Shown here: positions 11,243 to 22,655 of the stretch, piece by piece
Layout: every line of letters begins with the position of its first letter
Position numbering within the stretch: the stretch's first letter is position 1
Origin: Volvariella volvacea V23
Lineage: Eukaryota > Basidiomycota > Agaricomycetes > Agaricales > Pluteaceae
Assembly (NCBI GenBank): GCA_000349905.1
Contig: KB722760.1
Span: forward strand, 124,001-188,000
Length of the DNA: 64,000 nt
Direction: 5' to 3'
Position numbers and translations under genes: made by a program
The notes under the pieces: generated by a model
What the model was told of the DNA's origin: nothing
Databases searched by the model: none
Seen by the model: the letters and a program-made list of their open reading frames with translations, nothing else

Positions 11243-13038
11243 ATGAACCACCACCCATTCCGCGACCCCTCCAAACTCTTCCACCAACACTCGTTTACTC
11301 GCAGGCTCATCATCGCATCGTACTGGCTCGTAATACTAGCCGCTGTGCCCCTCTGGTGGAGGACAACGTCCATAGAACGGCTCTCGCTGCCAACCAGTCG
11401 CGTTCGATCGTCGAAGCCTCTGTTTATACCTGTAACTATACAACTCGACACCCAAGATGATTCATTAGTAAAGCCGCTCAGAGAAGCACTAAGCCATCAC
11501 ACAAGCCAGTCAGAAATATGGAAGGACCTTAACTACAGGGTCACACTCGCCAACTCGAACTCCAACGACGGATATACCGTAAAATTCGCCGACGCAGACG
11601 AGATATCCGTGGAAGGAAGGACATTGTCGTTTCCGTCCGACAGTAATGGGGATAACCACAAGCAAGGTGTGCATCAGCCGAACCAATGATATTCTTGCCT
11701 TGACAATGAGCAGTTGAAGCTTTGGCACAAACATTATCCGAACTGTTGGTCCCGACGTTCTCTGCCGCGGCACAACATCGCGTGGCTCAATACTCACCAC
11801 GATATCGGCTGGCATTCACGTTACTCAATGAAGATCTTACGGCAGGTCCGGCCGTATTGGGATGGGACTTTGAGGGTGCTTTTGACCGTACGTGGCGCGC
11901 ATATACTCCGCGGTTCTGCTAATCATTCTGCAGGCCATATCTTGCCACTGATACAGCAACTATCCCCATTGCACAACTTTACAGTTGAAAGCCAAGTGCA
12001 GTATTATGGCCCGTTGGCTTTTTCGCCGCTCCAAGTAGATAAGAATAAGCACGCGCTGAGTCAACAGCACCTGACTGTGTTTGTAAATTCGGCAGAGTGG
12101 ACCCTCTGTAAGGCGATGAGCCACCGCTTTTTTGCGTGTACTGAAATAACCTTTTTCAGCATCCAGCGCTTCAAATGACCCAGTCCTGCATTTCGTCCTG
12201 TTTGTACCCTCCGCTTCCCGACGTCCTTTGCACATTCTGAATGCAGACGGTAGGTTGATTAGCTTGATTTTACTCTGTTCTCTTGATCACACTTTAAACT
12301 AGATACCCTATCGCCCTCGAATGCATTCATCCTCCCCCAATGGGGAGGTATATTCATTCACAACCTTCCTCCCCGCCTCACCTCTCACACCATCCTATCT
12401 CCCTCCCATTCGTCTAAACCCTCGGACCTCGATTCAATATTCTCAACATTCTCCCATCATCTCTCTCTACTCTTAGGCGTTCCTCCTCTGCCACCCTCCG
12501 TACATGACTACTCCGCTGTCAAGTCGAGACTGACACAATGGCAGTTGGATGCGGTACAACGAAGAAGAGCGCTAGAGAATGCAAGAGGTGCACAAGATAC
12601 GCTAATGAGTATAGTTAACCTCGTCAATCAGATCGAGAACATGCCCATTGGGAAGGATGTCAAAGGTGACATTGTTGGTGCACTGGACGCTCTCGATCAG
12701 GTATGCCCCATCCTCCACTGCGTCGCTCATCTTCTTCACGTCTTCCCATCTTCTCTCGTACCCTCACTTTACTTTTCACTAATCCCGCTTTCCTCCACCA
12801 GGCATATACCTCCAGGACTCTTTCCTCCATATTCACCCACTCGGCAAAAGCTCTCACGCTTTCTTCAAGAGCATTTTTCAGCCCAGGAATGTTGGCTTTG
12901 CTGTATTTCCCAGCCGAACACAAATATGCGGTTTATACGCCACTGTTTGCAAGTGCGCTGATACCTGTGATTGTTACTGCTGTGAAGGAGTACAAAGCTT
13001 GGAAGGCTGAAGGGAGAGGCGAGGTTGCGAAGAGCTAA
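11243..13038 (+). CDS. GPI17: GPI transamidase subunit PIG-S/Gpi17
   Basis: PIG-S is an ER membrane subunit of the complex that attaches preformed GPI anchors to proteins. The N-terminus has the family's first membrane span (IIASYWLVILAAVPLWWRTT) followed by SIERLSLP. Luminal blocks match the family: WDFEGAFDRHILPLIQQLSP, VQYYGPLAFSP and LPQWGGIFIHNLP. The C-terminal span lies in the last exon (YTPLFASALIPVIVTAVKEY). Exon 1 is 11243-11666 and exon 2 starts at 11714. Later junctions are read at GACC/GCCATA, at CTCT/CATCC (acceptor after TTTTTCAG) and before AYTSRTLSS. The final codons are GEVAKS and TAA. All introns are short and all interruptions are explained by splicing. The assembled length, about 510 aa, is normal for the family. 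Confidence 0.92.
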
Positions 13039-16000
13039 GAGTTGGACCTTTGGTGCTCCAGCAGTCGAGTTGCACAGCAACCTCCAGGCTGGGGGCAGGT
13101 ACATAGAGTAACTTATTCATCCTCCTCGTCGCCAACAACGATTGGCGCCCGCGCACTGGCACCTCCCTAATCCACCCGATGTCGGAGGCGTTGGACCACA
13201 ACGCGGCGCAGTTGTTTGTTTATTCACCCCACGCGTACACACATTCCCTCATGATATCATAGGACCCCAGCATAACATGCGCACTGTAGCTTAAAAGTCG
13301 TATAGCTCTGTCATACGCGTCATCGCCTCGTCCTCGTGTCTTCAACATTTGGGATGTAACTTGTCGATCAAACACACGCCTGCCTGGAATTTTAAGCTTA
13401 CCACACACATTCCCTCTCAATTCTAAAATGAAGATGTAATTGGTGATCACCATTCTTGACCTCGGTATTTGTCTGGACCCAACTCCCCTCCGTATCTAGT
13501 CCAAGGTTTAATGCGTATTCCATATCTTGTGCGTGTATGTGCAGGCCAGTGCCAGTGGTCAGCGTCATGGTGGCCACGAGCCCAACGTTAACCGGTCCTT
13601 GGAAGCTGCCGTATACGTGCTCTCCATTCCAAAGGAGGTATCAAGCTTTAAGGGATAGATTAATTAGAGAAGTAAACTCTCAAGGGATTTGATTCGAAAC
13701 GTTCAATCGGAACTCGACTAGTGCGTATCTGGACAAGGATGTATGTTGTATGTCATAACCGGGCCACTGGCTGCGTTCAACTCGGAAGGTAGTGTATGGC
13801 GATGACGCATGACATACCATTACAGGCCTGGGAACACGCGTGCTAGCGTTTTTGCCCTTTTATGTCGACTTATACAAAACAGCGCGCTTTCCTCGCGCAT
13901 TTCGCTTGATTGGTGGCGTCGAGTACAGGCGAGTCCTGTCTCATAGCTTATGCAATTCTCCTGTATCATCGATGGTGATTCAGAAGCCGGAAGCTGTAAA
14001 CCCTTGTGGCTCACCGAGCTACCCAACCTCTTACCATTTCACAAGCTGCACCGGGATAGTACGAGGTGCAGTATGCTGCGAGTGTACACGTTTAAGCAGC
14101 AGTTGAGGCAGAGCTGCACTAGTACTGGGATTGGGCCTCGTGTTTAAAGTCAATTGGCTGCATACAAAGTGAAGATACCTCCAAAACGCCTTCAGCATGC
14201 GCATGCCCGCGAAACTGTTGCAAACGTCGGGACGTAGCTACCATCTTTGGCTGTGGATACCCGTTAGCTTGGCAAAGGACGGAATGGAGCAGGGCCGATG
14301 GCGCAGCAGATTCGGCCATAGTGAGGCAGAGCAAGGTAAGATATACCTTGCCAGCAATAGATTGCCCGTGAGAACATCACTACGTTATGGGGTTCAATAA
14401 TGATTTGTGCGGTATTGCGTTCCAACGACGCTGCATAAAATCATACCACGCCAAAAAGTGAGCAATGAGTAGCGAACCGGACACGAAGTGGGGGTGTGGC
14501 GAAAGCTGACAAGATCTATGTGCGATCACTGGCTTTGGCAATCGTGAACGGGGTTAGAAGCGGGTGATTATAAAACGAGGCATTGGGCCCGCACTTTCGA
14601 ATGTCCAACAGGTTCTGTAGCGGCATGACGGCGATCAACTAAAGGCGATTTTGTTCCTCTGCTGAACAGCACCGATAGGCCCTGCATGAGGTCGAACCAC
14701 TGCAGACAGCCAGCCATAACAAGGCAAAATTTCAAACATGCTCGAAGTGTGTATGACGAGGCCTGAGGCTTGGAAAGGGGGCGGCCTCAATTGATGGGGG
14801 ATCGTCCCAGGGTGTGTAACTTCTCCGGATTCCGAGGGTGCAGAAGAATCCAAAGGTTCAACGGCAGTGTTAGCTCAAACTGAGGAGGTACCACCATGCT
14901 CAGTCGTGCGCGAGAACACAAAGGGGGTGAACAGCAATGAACTTGACCAGAAGCCATTAATGAAGACTACAAGGAGCAATCACCGTCTGTTTTGTAATGT
15001 AGCCGAGAGAGCAGCGCAATGAAACTATCGAGATATATGCGCATACGGCGAACTGAACGAGGTGAGAAGCAAAAAAAAAAAAGGGAAAAAAGATCTCGGT
15101 TGTAGACTGGACAATATGCAGGTACCATTGCGCAATCGGTCCGTGCCCGGATTTAGTCCTCTTTTTTGTGGTCGAAGAGGTTCGAAAGAGCATCTTGTGG
15201 TGAAAATTTGGAGTTTCAATTTGATCCTGTGGACACATGCTCAAAACAATGACTTGAGTGAGCATGAAGCATGTTAGGGCTCACGTTTCCCGTGGATGAC
15301 ATCAGGATTGCATGCCATTTCAGTCAGGAAAAATGACAACCAACTCGAAAAATACCTTGGCCCGTAACTCGTACCCGAACCCCCTGCACTCGGCAGCCAT
15401 GCGGTGCTAGAGCTGAACAAGACGAACGGGAAAAAGATGCGGAGACAAATAAGTGGAGACTCGTTCCCAATCTGGAAGACGTCCAGTCAGTCAGGTCCCC
15501 GCTCTGTCAAAGCATGGAATTGTTAGCTGCATGAGGACAGAAAGAAGGGAGATAGCATCAAAAATATTGAGAGCCGTGTCTGCTCTAATTGGTGAAATTT
15601 GGTTGCACATGATGAGGCAGTGCGGGCCCTTAACTCGTGTCCACGACGAGACCAAATATTGCCCGCGTTGTTTGCGAGCGTAGTCTGATGCTTTGCAGAG
15701 TCTACGATATCAATACATGGATATATGCGCACCCGATGAATTGTACTGCCTTTGCGAACGCTCCGCACGGGAGGCAGAGAATACAATGCGGAGACGGGTG
15801 AATCCAGGTACGGCCAACATCCAGGATTGGTACCGGGAGCCTGTCTCAGCTTAGGAGAACTCTGGGCACTTCCCGGACGCCTTCATTTCTCCAGGGTTGT
15901 GAAACTGAAGAATAGTATACATCAAGTTTGCGGCTGTATGTCCGAGGCGAGAGTCATTGCCTTGACAGGTTGAAACCAAGGGTGGAAGCGAAAGAAGCCC

Positions 16001-16542
16001 TCGATTTCATTTATCTATGATAGCAATATTCGGAGCCTTGGTTCGACGATTTGGACCCGAACCAGGTCCGGGGATGTGCTGTTGACAGGACCTTCGTTCT
16101 CCAGGTTGTTGACGGAGAACAGACAACGGGAAAGTCTGAGAAACTGTGGTCTATGTTATTGTCCTGCTGGGCGTGCTAGTAACTTTGGCCTAGTGCTATT
16201 ATTGTCAGTGGTGAGGAGGTGGATGAGTGGAGGCAAGATAAATTTAGGTAAGATGAATTTACGCGACGATTCCGCTTAACCGGACCGGGCCGAGGAGATG
16301 GAGGACAAATACGTCGCAACACCGAATTCGCCTACAAAATTGTGAATCCCAGACGATGTTGAGTCCACCAATTATTATTGGAATTATGCCTTGCTCGACG
16401 TGCTCTCCGTCGTTGACGCGCAGGCCCCGCCGTTGGCCATCGAAGTGACACCAACGTTAACGTGAACGACATGATGTGACTGGTCAGGTGACCATTGAGC
16501 CAACCCACATCGACTCTTGCAGCACATATTCCCGCACCGACC
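13039..16542. other. Gene-poor region between GPI17 and FYV10
   Basis: About 3.5 kb without a recognisable gene except the cryptic minus-strand exon pair at 13220-13620. A poly-A/purine tract occurs near 15070-15095. The many 60-100 codon frames on both strands share no motif with known families and show no chain of splice-compatible exons. No terminal repeats or transposase motifs were seen. Confidence 0.5.
13220..13620 (-). CDS. Possible unannotated gene fragment (two linked exons)
   Basis: Two minus-strand segments join cleanly. The upstream one (about 13620-13451) reads GPVNVGLVATMTLTTGTGLH and EYALNLGLDTEGSWVQTNTE. The next (13422-13220) reads GNVCGKLKIPGRRVFDRQ, then YDRAIRLLSYSAHVMLGSYD, and stops after CVYAWGE. 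The intron between them has a GTGATC donor and a TTTTAG acceptor, and the codon split (G/AA) keeps the frame. Upstream of the first segment the frame is stopped and no start codon or further exon was found, so this may be the 3' part of a gene, a relic or chance. I do not recognise the protein. Confidence 0.32.
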
Positions 16543-18162
16543 ATGAGCAACAAGTTGAACCACGAGGGAGCCCTGCTCTTTGAGCAACCGTTTGCCAAAG
16601 TAAGCTAGCAGCATGTGGCGTTGGACTATCTCTCATTTGGACGATAGGTCCCGTACGAGACATACCGCAAGATCTTCCGCATCTCCCAACGGCACATAGA
16701 ACGCGAATGCACAGGAGTTCAGAATCTAGCCAAAGAATTGACTACCCGCTCAAAGTCTCGCTCATTGTCAACAGAGGATGCTGTCGCAGTCATTGACAAT
16801 ATGATTGGGAGAGTGGAGAACTTGAAGCGTAAGGTGCGGGCTATCTGGGATTCTTGGGGATCGGGCCATTGCTGAAGGACGAGTTAATGAAGCTTTCGAA
16901 ACTGCAAGAGGAGGGGGCGCATCCTGTTCAAGAGGTCATGCGAGAGCGAATCAACCACATTGCTGCTATTGAGAAGATGCAGACCACCAACACATCAGAG
17001 TACGACAGATGGGCGGATACGCGGCTAGATCGCTGGCTGGTAGATTGGTGCCTACGGAATGGAAAGGAGGCCACTGCCAAAAAGATTGCAAAGCAAAAGG
17101 AGATTGAGGTCTGTCCCCCTTGCCTGTTCTCCATGCTCTCTACGTTGATGTGAGGATCACCTGCACCTTGCTAGAATCTGGTGGATATCGACTTGTTCAT
17201 GGAAATCCAACGAATAGAAGACGCTCTCCGCAATCATAGTTGTACAGAGGCACTTTCCTGGTGTGCAGAGAACAAGACGACACTCAAAAAGATTAAGGTA
17301 AGGACTCCAGTCCGCATCAACCGTCTCCTACGACCTTAATAGAGTCTCTATACGTGTAGAGCACATTGGAGTTTGATCTCAGACTACAAGAATTTATAGA
17401 GCTTTCGAGATTAGGCAAGAAGTTTGAAGCTATTGCTTATATGCGCAAGCACCTCCTCCCATGGCAAGAAACACACCTAGCCCAGATTGAACAAGCCAGT
17501 GCTCTATTGGCCGTTCTCCCTTCTTCTACTGCCTCTCACTACAAGGTATCTCGCATCATTTCCATTCCATACACACCAAATGTGACTAATCCCACCTCAT
17601 AGCGGCTGTGGGATGCTTCGAGATGGGAATCATTGATTGCTTCATTCCGATCCGTGGTGTACACCCTCTACAGCCTACCAGCACAGCCCTTACTACACCT
17701 CTCCCTCTACTCCGGTCTAGCTTCTTTGAAATCCCCTGCCTGTTACAACGAGCACACGAAGAATGTCGACTGCCCCGTCTGCGACGGGGGAACGAACCCC
17801 AAATCCCACTCTCAGTCAAACTCCGACGGTGACGATGACAGCGACACGGAAAGCGAGAATTTGGGGTTGGCCAAGCTCGCAGAAGAAGTCCCATGGGCAC
17901 ATCATGCCAACTCGACGATAGTTTGCAGGATTACTGGGAAGATTATGGATGCCGACAATATGCCAATGGCCTTCCCCGGCGGAAATGTATATTCGAAAGA
18001 GGTATGCCATACTAGGTTTCTCGCAGGTTTCTATCCGATGGCTAAGGAGCTGTCTTACAGGCCATGGAAGAGATGGCAGCCAGGCGAGGTGGCACTGTCG
18101 TCTGTCCCCGCACCGGGGAGGAGTGCAAATTTTCCGAGTTACGAAAAGTTTTTTTCCCGTAG
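16543..18162 (+). CDS. FYV10: GID/CTLH E3 ligase subunit Fyv10/Gid9 (MAEA family)
   Basis: Fyv10/Gid9 is a RING-type subunit of the GID (CTLH) ubiquitin ligase, known in yeast for glucose-induced degradation of gluconeogenic enzymes. The N-terminus MSNKLNHEGALLFEQPFAK continues after an intron as VPYETYRKIFRISQRHIERE, a family hallmark. A LisH/CTLH region follows (DRWLVDWCLRNG, LEFDLRLQEFIELSRLGKKF). The C-terminus is the divergent RING-like domain with STIVCRITGKIMDADNMP and, after the last intron, VVCPRTGEECKFSELRKVFF. About eight exons; one intron begins right after NLKRK and ends before LSKLQEEGAH. A Ser/Asp-rich acidic linker precedes the RING. The stop is TAG at 18160-18162. No break was seen. 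Its partner Gid2 is not in the window. Confidence 0.93.
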
Positions 18163-18253
18163 AGTCGCTGTAAATTACTGGGTCTTTGTATGTGTGTTAT
18201 TATGACCCTTTCTATCGTTGAAGCACGACGTTGACCTAAATGCGAAAAAGATG

Positions 18254-18336
18254 TGCCCACTAGCCGGATTGAACGACTGACCTCACCATCACGCATCAGG
18301 TACGAGTGGCGCGCTCTACCACTGAGCTAAGCGGGC
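18254..18336 (-). tRNA. tRNA-Thr (anticodon CGT) with an intron
   Basis: The minus strand folds as a tRNA. The acceptor stem GCCCGCT/AGTGGGC is followed by discriminator A. The D arm is GCTC-AGTGGTA-GAGC and the anticodon stem is CGCCA/TGGTG. The T arm is AGTCG-TTCAATC-CGGCT, with a five-base variable loop. The anticodon loop reads C-T-CGT-A, then an 11-nt intron (18290-18300), then A, the canonical position after base 37. Internal promoter boxes are present (TAGCTCAGTGG and GTTCAATCC), and five T residues follow the 3' end on this strand (18245-18249), as expected for RNA polymerase III termination. It lies 91 bp beyond the FYV10 stop, on the opposite strand. Confidence 0.9.
18290..18300 (-). 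other. 11-nt tRNA intron
   Basis: The bases CCTGATGCGTG interrupt the anticodon loop between positions 37 and 38. Removing them restores a seven-base loop and a 72-nt tRNA. Confidence 0.8.
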
Positions 18337-18887
18337 GCTGGTTGATTCGCACTGCTTGATTCCCAAGAGATGGGTTTACCCGAGTAAAGGGACCCTTCCG
18401 ATGTCGATGTGACTTTGTGCCATGCCCGGTGATGGCTCCTTGACTTTGTCTCGTTCCGAAGCATGAGCTAACCAGGTCGTCCTGGAAGACGGGTGGCCAA
18501 AGTGCTTTTCACACTGAGTTCCGTCGACTTTGGAGCTTTTCCAGCTTGCCGCAGCCGCAACCAACCCAAAGCGAAACACGCAGTACGAAACGGATCGACG
18601 GTTTACGAGAGCACAGGCTGGCAGTTGAATCCCAGCGGCCTGTCTTCGCCCGGCAGGCACATCTCAGTGCGCATCAACTGCGATATGGCACCGTGGGCTC
18701 GCAGCAACGTTTCCTGGACGCCTCTCTCCCCAAAATCATCGTGCATCATGCATCATCCCCAAAACCGCTGCCGGGTTCGTCTGGGCAGCCAAAAGCCGGC
18801 AGCTATATGATTAGCTAAGCAACAGCCGGTGCTCGTCCGCCGCCTTTCACTGTTCACACCTCCTGCCAATCGTCTGTCTTTGGATCG
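18337..18887. other. Intergenic, upstream of the PAQR gene
   Basis: Between the tRNA and the PAQR start codon. It should contain the PAQR promoter. Two overlapping frames of about 90-105 codons (18493-18818) have no recognisable content and look like chance. Confidence 0.5.
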
Positions 18888-20227
18888 ATGCCCACAGTAG
18901 ATTCAACGCGCCGCCGCCATGAAGTGAAGCCCAAAAGGGCAGAGAACAAGGCAAATGGACGGAAACTTCCGTCTTCCCGAAATCTATTGACTTGGCATGA
19001 CCTTCCTGAATGGCAGAAGGACAACGAGTACATTTTGACTGGATACAGGCAGTGAGTATCGTAACGACCCTACCCTTTTACCTCTTCACCCGTTTACGGC
19101 CTTGTTGAACGATGACCTAGTGCCCAAAACAGCTGGAGTGGGTGCTTCAAGTCAGTATTCGTGTGTGAGTGTAATTCCGCACGGCGCGGGGGCACTAATC
19201 GACCAGAAATGACTAACATGGCTACGTAGACCTACACAACGAAACAGGTTAGTAAAATGCCTTGAAAATTAATTGGAGGACTGAAGACCACGACTCGTAG
19301 TCAACATCCACAGTCACCTGTGGGGTGCCGTGCTATTTGCCTCCGTTCTGTTGACCTTCCCTTCGATTGCAACTCTACCAGGCCTCCCAGCACCAACGTG
19401 GACTGACACATTCTTTGTGTCCATATTTTTACTGTCGGCCATATTTTGTCTCTCGGGAAGTGCACTGTTCCATACCTCGCAGTGCCATTCGGCAGAGGTG
19501 TGGATTTTCCTAAATGTCCGAGAGTGCCACGAGTTCGCGAAGATTGACCCTACTATCCAGGTCGCCGCACGATGTCATGCGCTTGACTATGGCGGAATCC
19601 TAGTTCTCATTGTGGGCTCGTTCTATCCCTGTCTCTATTATGGCTTCTTTTGTGAGCCACACTTGACTTTACTATACCTGTCCTTCATCACGGTATCCGG
19701 TCTTGGTGGGTTCCATACTATCTCCATTGGGAGGAAGCTCACCGAGGATCAACACGCAGGTGCTGCATACATCGTCCTCAATCCTGAATATGCAAAGCCC
19801 ACTCACAGAGGTGCCCGAACGGCAGTTTTCATCGGACTGGGCTTGGCTGGTATTATCCCTATTTCGCATGCAGTATACATCCACGGAATGGACAAACTCC
19901 TAAACCAACTCGGAGTCAACTGGTTGCTAATTTCGGGTGCGCTTTACATCGGCGGCGCGTTGCTATAGTACGTTCATCTCCTCTTACTAATACTCGAAAC
20001 GGGGGGTGTGGCGTGTTTTGCTGAATTACCTGCCGCTTGCGCCCTTGTACTGAAACGATTGCAGTGCGAATCGTATACCTGAAAGGTTTTCTCCTGGGAA
20101 ATTCGACTATTTCTTCTCCTCGCACCAACTGTTTCACTTTTGTGTTGTACTTGCTGCGCTGGCGCATTACCACAGCCTCCAGATAGGCATGCAGTACCGA
20201 CATTTAGATGGCAAGTGTGTAAATTAG
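18888..20227 (+). CDS. PAQR family seven-span membrane protein (AdipoR/Izh-like)
   Basis: The product belongs to the progestin/adipoQ receptor family, which includes yeast Izh proteins of sterol and zinc homeostasis. Exon 1 begins [10 protein letters not shown] and carries [20 protein letters not shown]. After three short introns the hallmark [17 protein letters not shown] is assembled. Six or seven hydrophobic spans follow. Conserved metal-site features are present: [13 protein letters not shown] early and [20 protein letters not shown] near the C-terminus. The segment 19498-19560 is best read as a 63-nt intron (GTGTGG...CCAG) although it has no stop codon; removing it restores [17 protein letters not shown] as in relatives. 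A further intron follows GGALL. The stop TAG ends at 20227. Cellular location is probably ER, Golgi or plasma membrane by family knowledge. Confidence 0.92.
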
Positions 20228-22655
20228 AATTACAAAACCTCGAATTTCGTGGGTCACGCATCACACGTGTAGGTAGGTCGAAACGTTTTTTGGTCTTCCG
20301 TGTTTCCGGGCAGCATGTGGGCTAAATGCATCACTGGCTTACAGACGGACAATAGATAACGGTGCTCGGGGCATTATCTGCGTTTACCGTGTCCTATGAC
20401 CTCACGTTCCCAACAAGGCTGATACCAACGATATGCAATCTATAGAATAATAGAGTATAGATGAGACCTAGTCGTTTTATATCTTACATAGCGTACTGGC
20501 AACCTTTTTAGAATACCAAGCAATCTATGCCAATGGCACTAGTACCGATTTAAGTACACTGGACGACGGAAAGGCTAGCACTTTCCTTGTCGCCTCACCG
20601 CAATCTCAATCTAATGTATTGCCTTCATCATAGAAGTCCACTGATCGTTTTGTGCCGCTAACAGAAAAAAGTTCTCAAACGCAATCCCCAATAGTGATAA
20701 ACTAGCATTAAATCATGGCACAGGTCGAAGCTTACCGGAGTCGAGAAAAACCCGTCTCATGACTCACTGCGAGATGGTCTGCCAGCGAACACCTGAAATT
20801 TCCGTGATTATCATGATACCTGTGGCCTTGTCAGATTGAACAAATCACTCAACAGTGAAGCGAGACTTGAACTTACATGATAGTCGCTGAAATGGTTATC
20901 ACTATTCATCTGAGCAACCCGGAATTCTGGACCAGTGATGACGGAGAAACGATGTCAAGCTCCTATCAGAGTTGGCTTGTTGGGACCAGGACCTGTCCGC
21001 CAGGAATCGAACAGAAGCGGTGCGTGTCAAAGATAAGCCAAAAGGAGATTATGGATGCTCAATGGTAGTGGAATCTATCTTTTGGTGGGCACTGTTCAAG
21101 CGTTCGGTCCGGATCAACACTTGGTGTTGACGAGTTCTTTAGATGTATGCCTCAGGATATGCTGCGAATTTCGTTTTTAACTATACCCAATGAGTTGTGC
21201 CACATGCCATTAAGCCTAGTAATGGGTCAGATGGGTTGCTTATGGCACACCAAGAGCCCCTTAACTGCCTGCATCCATTCACGCCTTTCTGAGCCACCAC
21301 GGACAGACAAGTGCACTGGGTAGCGGGATTATGCTGAGGTGTTCTCAATTGTGTGCTCTACTCTAACAATTGAGTACATGCGAGTGGGCACGTGTGGGCG
21401 CTTGTGGGTTGACCCATTTGTCCGCTTTGTTGAAGTTTGCATACTATACCCTGCATTTCAAGCACCCGCCCTAACGCTGCCGTGGTCATTTTCTGACTGT
21501 TTGGCATATATCCCACTCTGTCAAGCATTCAAACTTCCATTCTTCACCTACGCAAAGCAAATAAAACTCTGGAAATGGTCTTTGTGGGTGAAATCGCCGC
21601 TTTGAACTTGAAGGCGCGGTCGGCTTTGTTTCTTTCGGTGATGTCCTATGATCGGCCAGAGCCTCCGGATACCTGTACGAGTAACGAAACGATGCCATCA
21701 AAGGTTGAAAACTGCCCCCGCGCTCCCTTCTTTCTCTGTCATGGCATAGGCGCTGATATCAAACAACACAAATCAAGACCAATTGGCAAGTTTCATCTCG
21801 TTGGCACAGCAGGAGAAGTTACAGCTTATTAGACATTAATCGCCGCGATGTGCATTTTGACGAGTGACCGTCAATAGAAAGATGACAGGGGATTAACTGG
21901 CACGTTTCCTAGGCCATGACGCTATCAAAGTCCCTGGCGGTGCCGTTCCTGCAAAGTGGGAACCCCAGGAATCTTGTAGCTGCATCTCTAGACTTGTGGG
22001 CGATCCAATTTTGCCACGAAATCCCGTGTCCAAGCAAATCCTCGATACTACACCGTGCCTCGGCTCGTCTTGCCCAGTGCCCACCCCTCCTTCCTACTTC
22101 GACCCTCCCGAGGTCTATACCCCATGCATCCTAAAACAGGTGCAAGCATTTCATTCAAGGCAGTTGTGAAAAGGGTAACACTAAGAGTCGAATCCTCAGG
22201 GCATGCGAGGCTCAATCGGCCATTGATCTCGACATCCCTCTCACACGTGTCGCGGCTGAGTTAGATTCAAGCCAGTTTATTAGACTGTCATTCATGCAGT
22301 ATCGGGACCGTATTGAGATTACAACACCCCACCGTATATTGAATCCACGACGCTCCCCCCCTTACCCCTAGTGGTCCCCCTCCCTCGGGATCTGACGGCC
22401 TCTGGATATGCTATCCGAAACGCAACTACTCAACTCAGAATCCACATCCTCTCCGTTACCATCTCTGCCCCGCAATCCATGCAAATTATGGGAGTTTACA
22501 CACCACGAGTTGTCCGTAACTGGTACTTAAGAGCCCACTTCCAGCAGACCCATCTTAGCTGGACTTGCAAGCAAAACCTCCCCGCATATCACACTTATAC
22601 AGACTCACGCTCACACTCAAACTCCCATTTCTACTCACTACTACTTGTATAGAGC
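20228..22655. other. Gene-poor region before the P450 gene
   Basis: About 2.4 kb with only short, unlinked open frames and no recognisable motif, terminal repeat or RNA structure. The pyrimidine-rich stretch from about 22330 to 22650 is probably the P450 promoter and 5' UTR. Confidence 0.55.

Noticed and set aside
20980..21070. T-loop-like GTTCGATTCC on the minus strand, possible tRNA
   Set aside because: The flanking bases do not form a T stem and no matching acceptor or anticodon arms are present.
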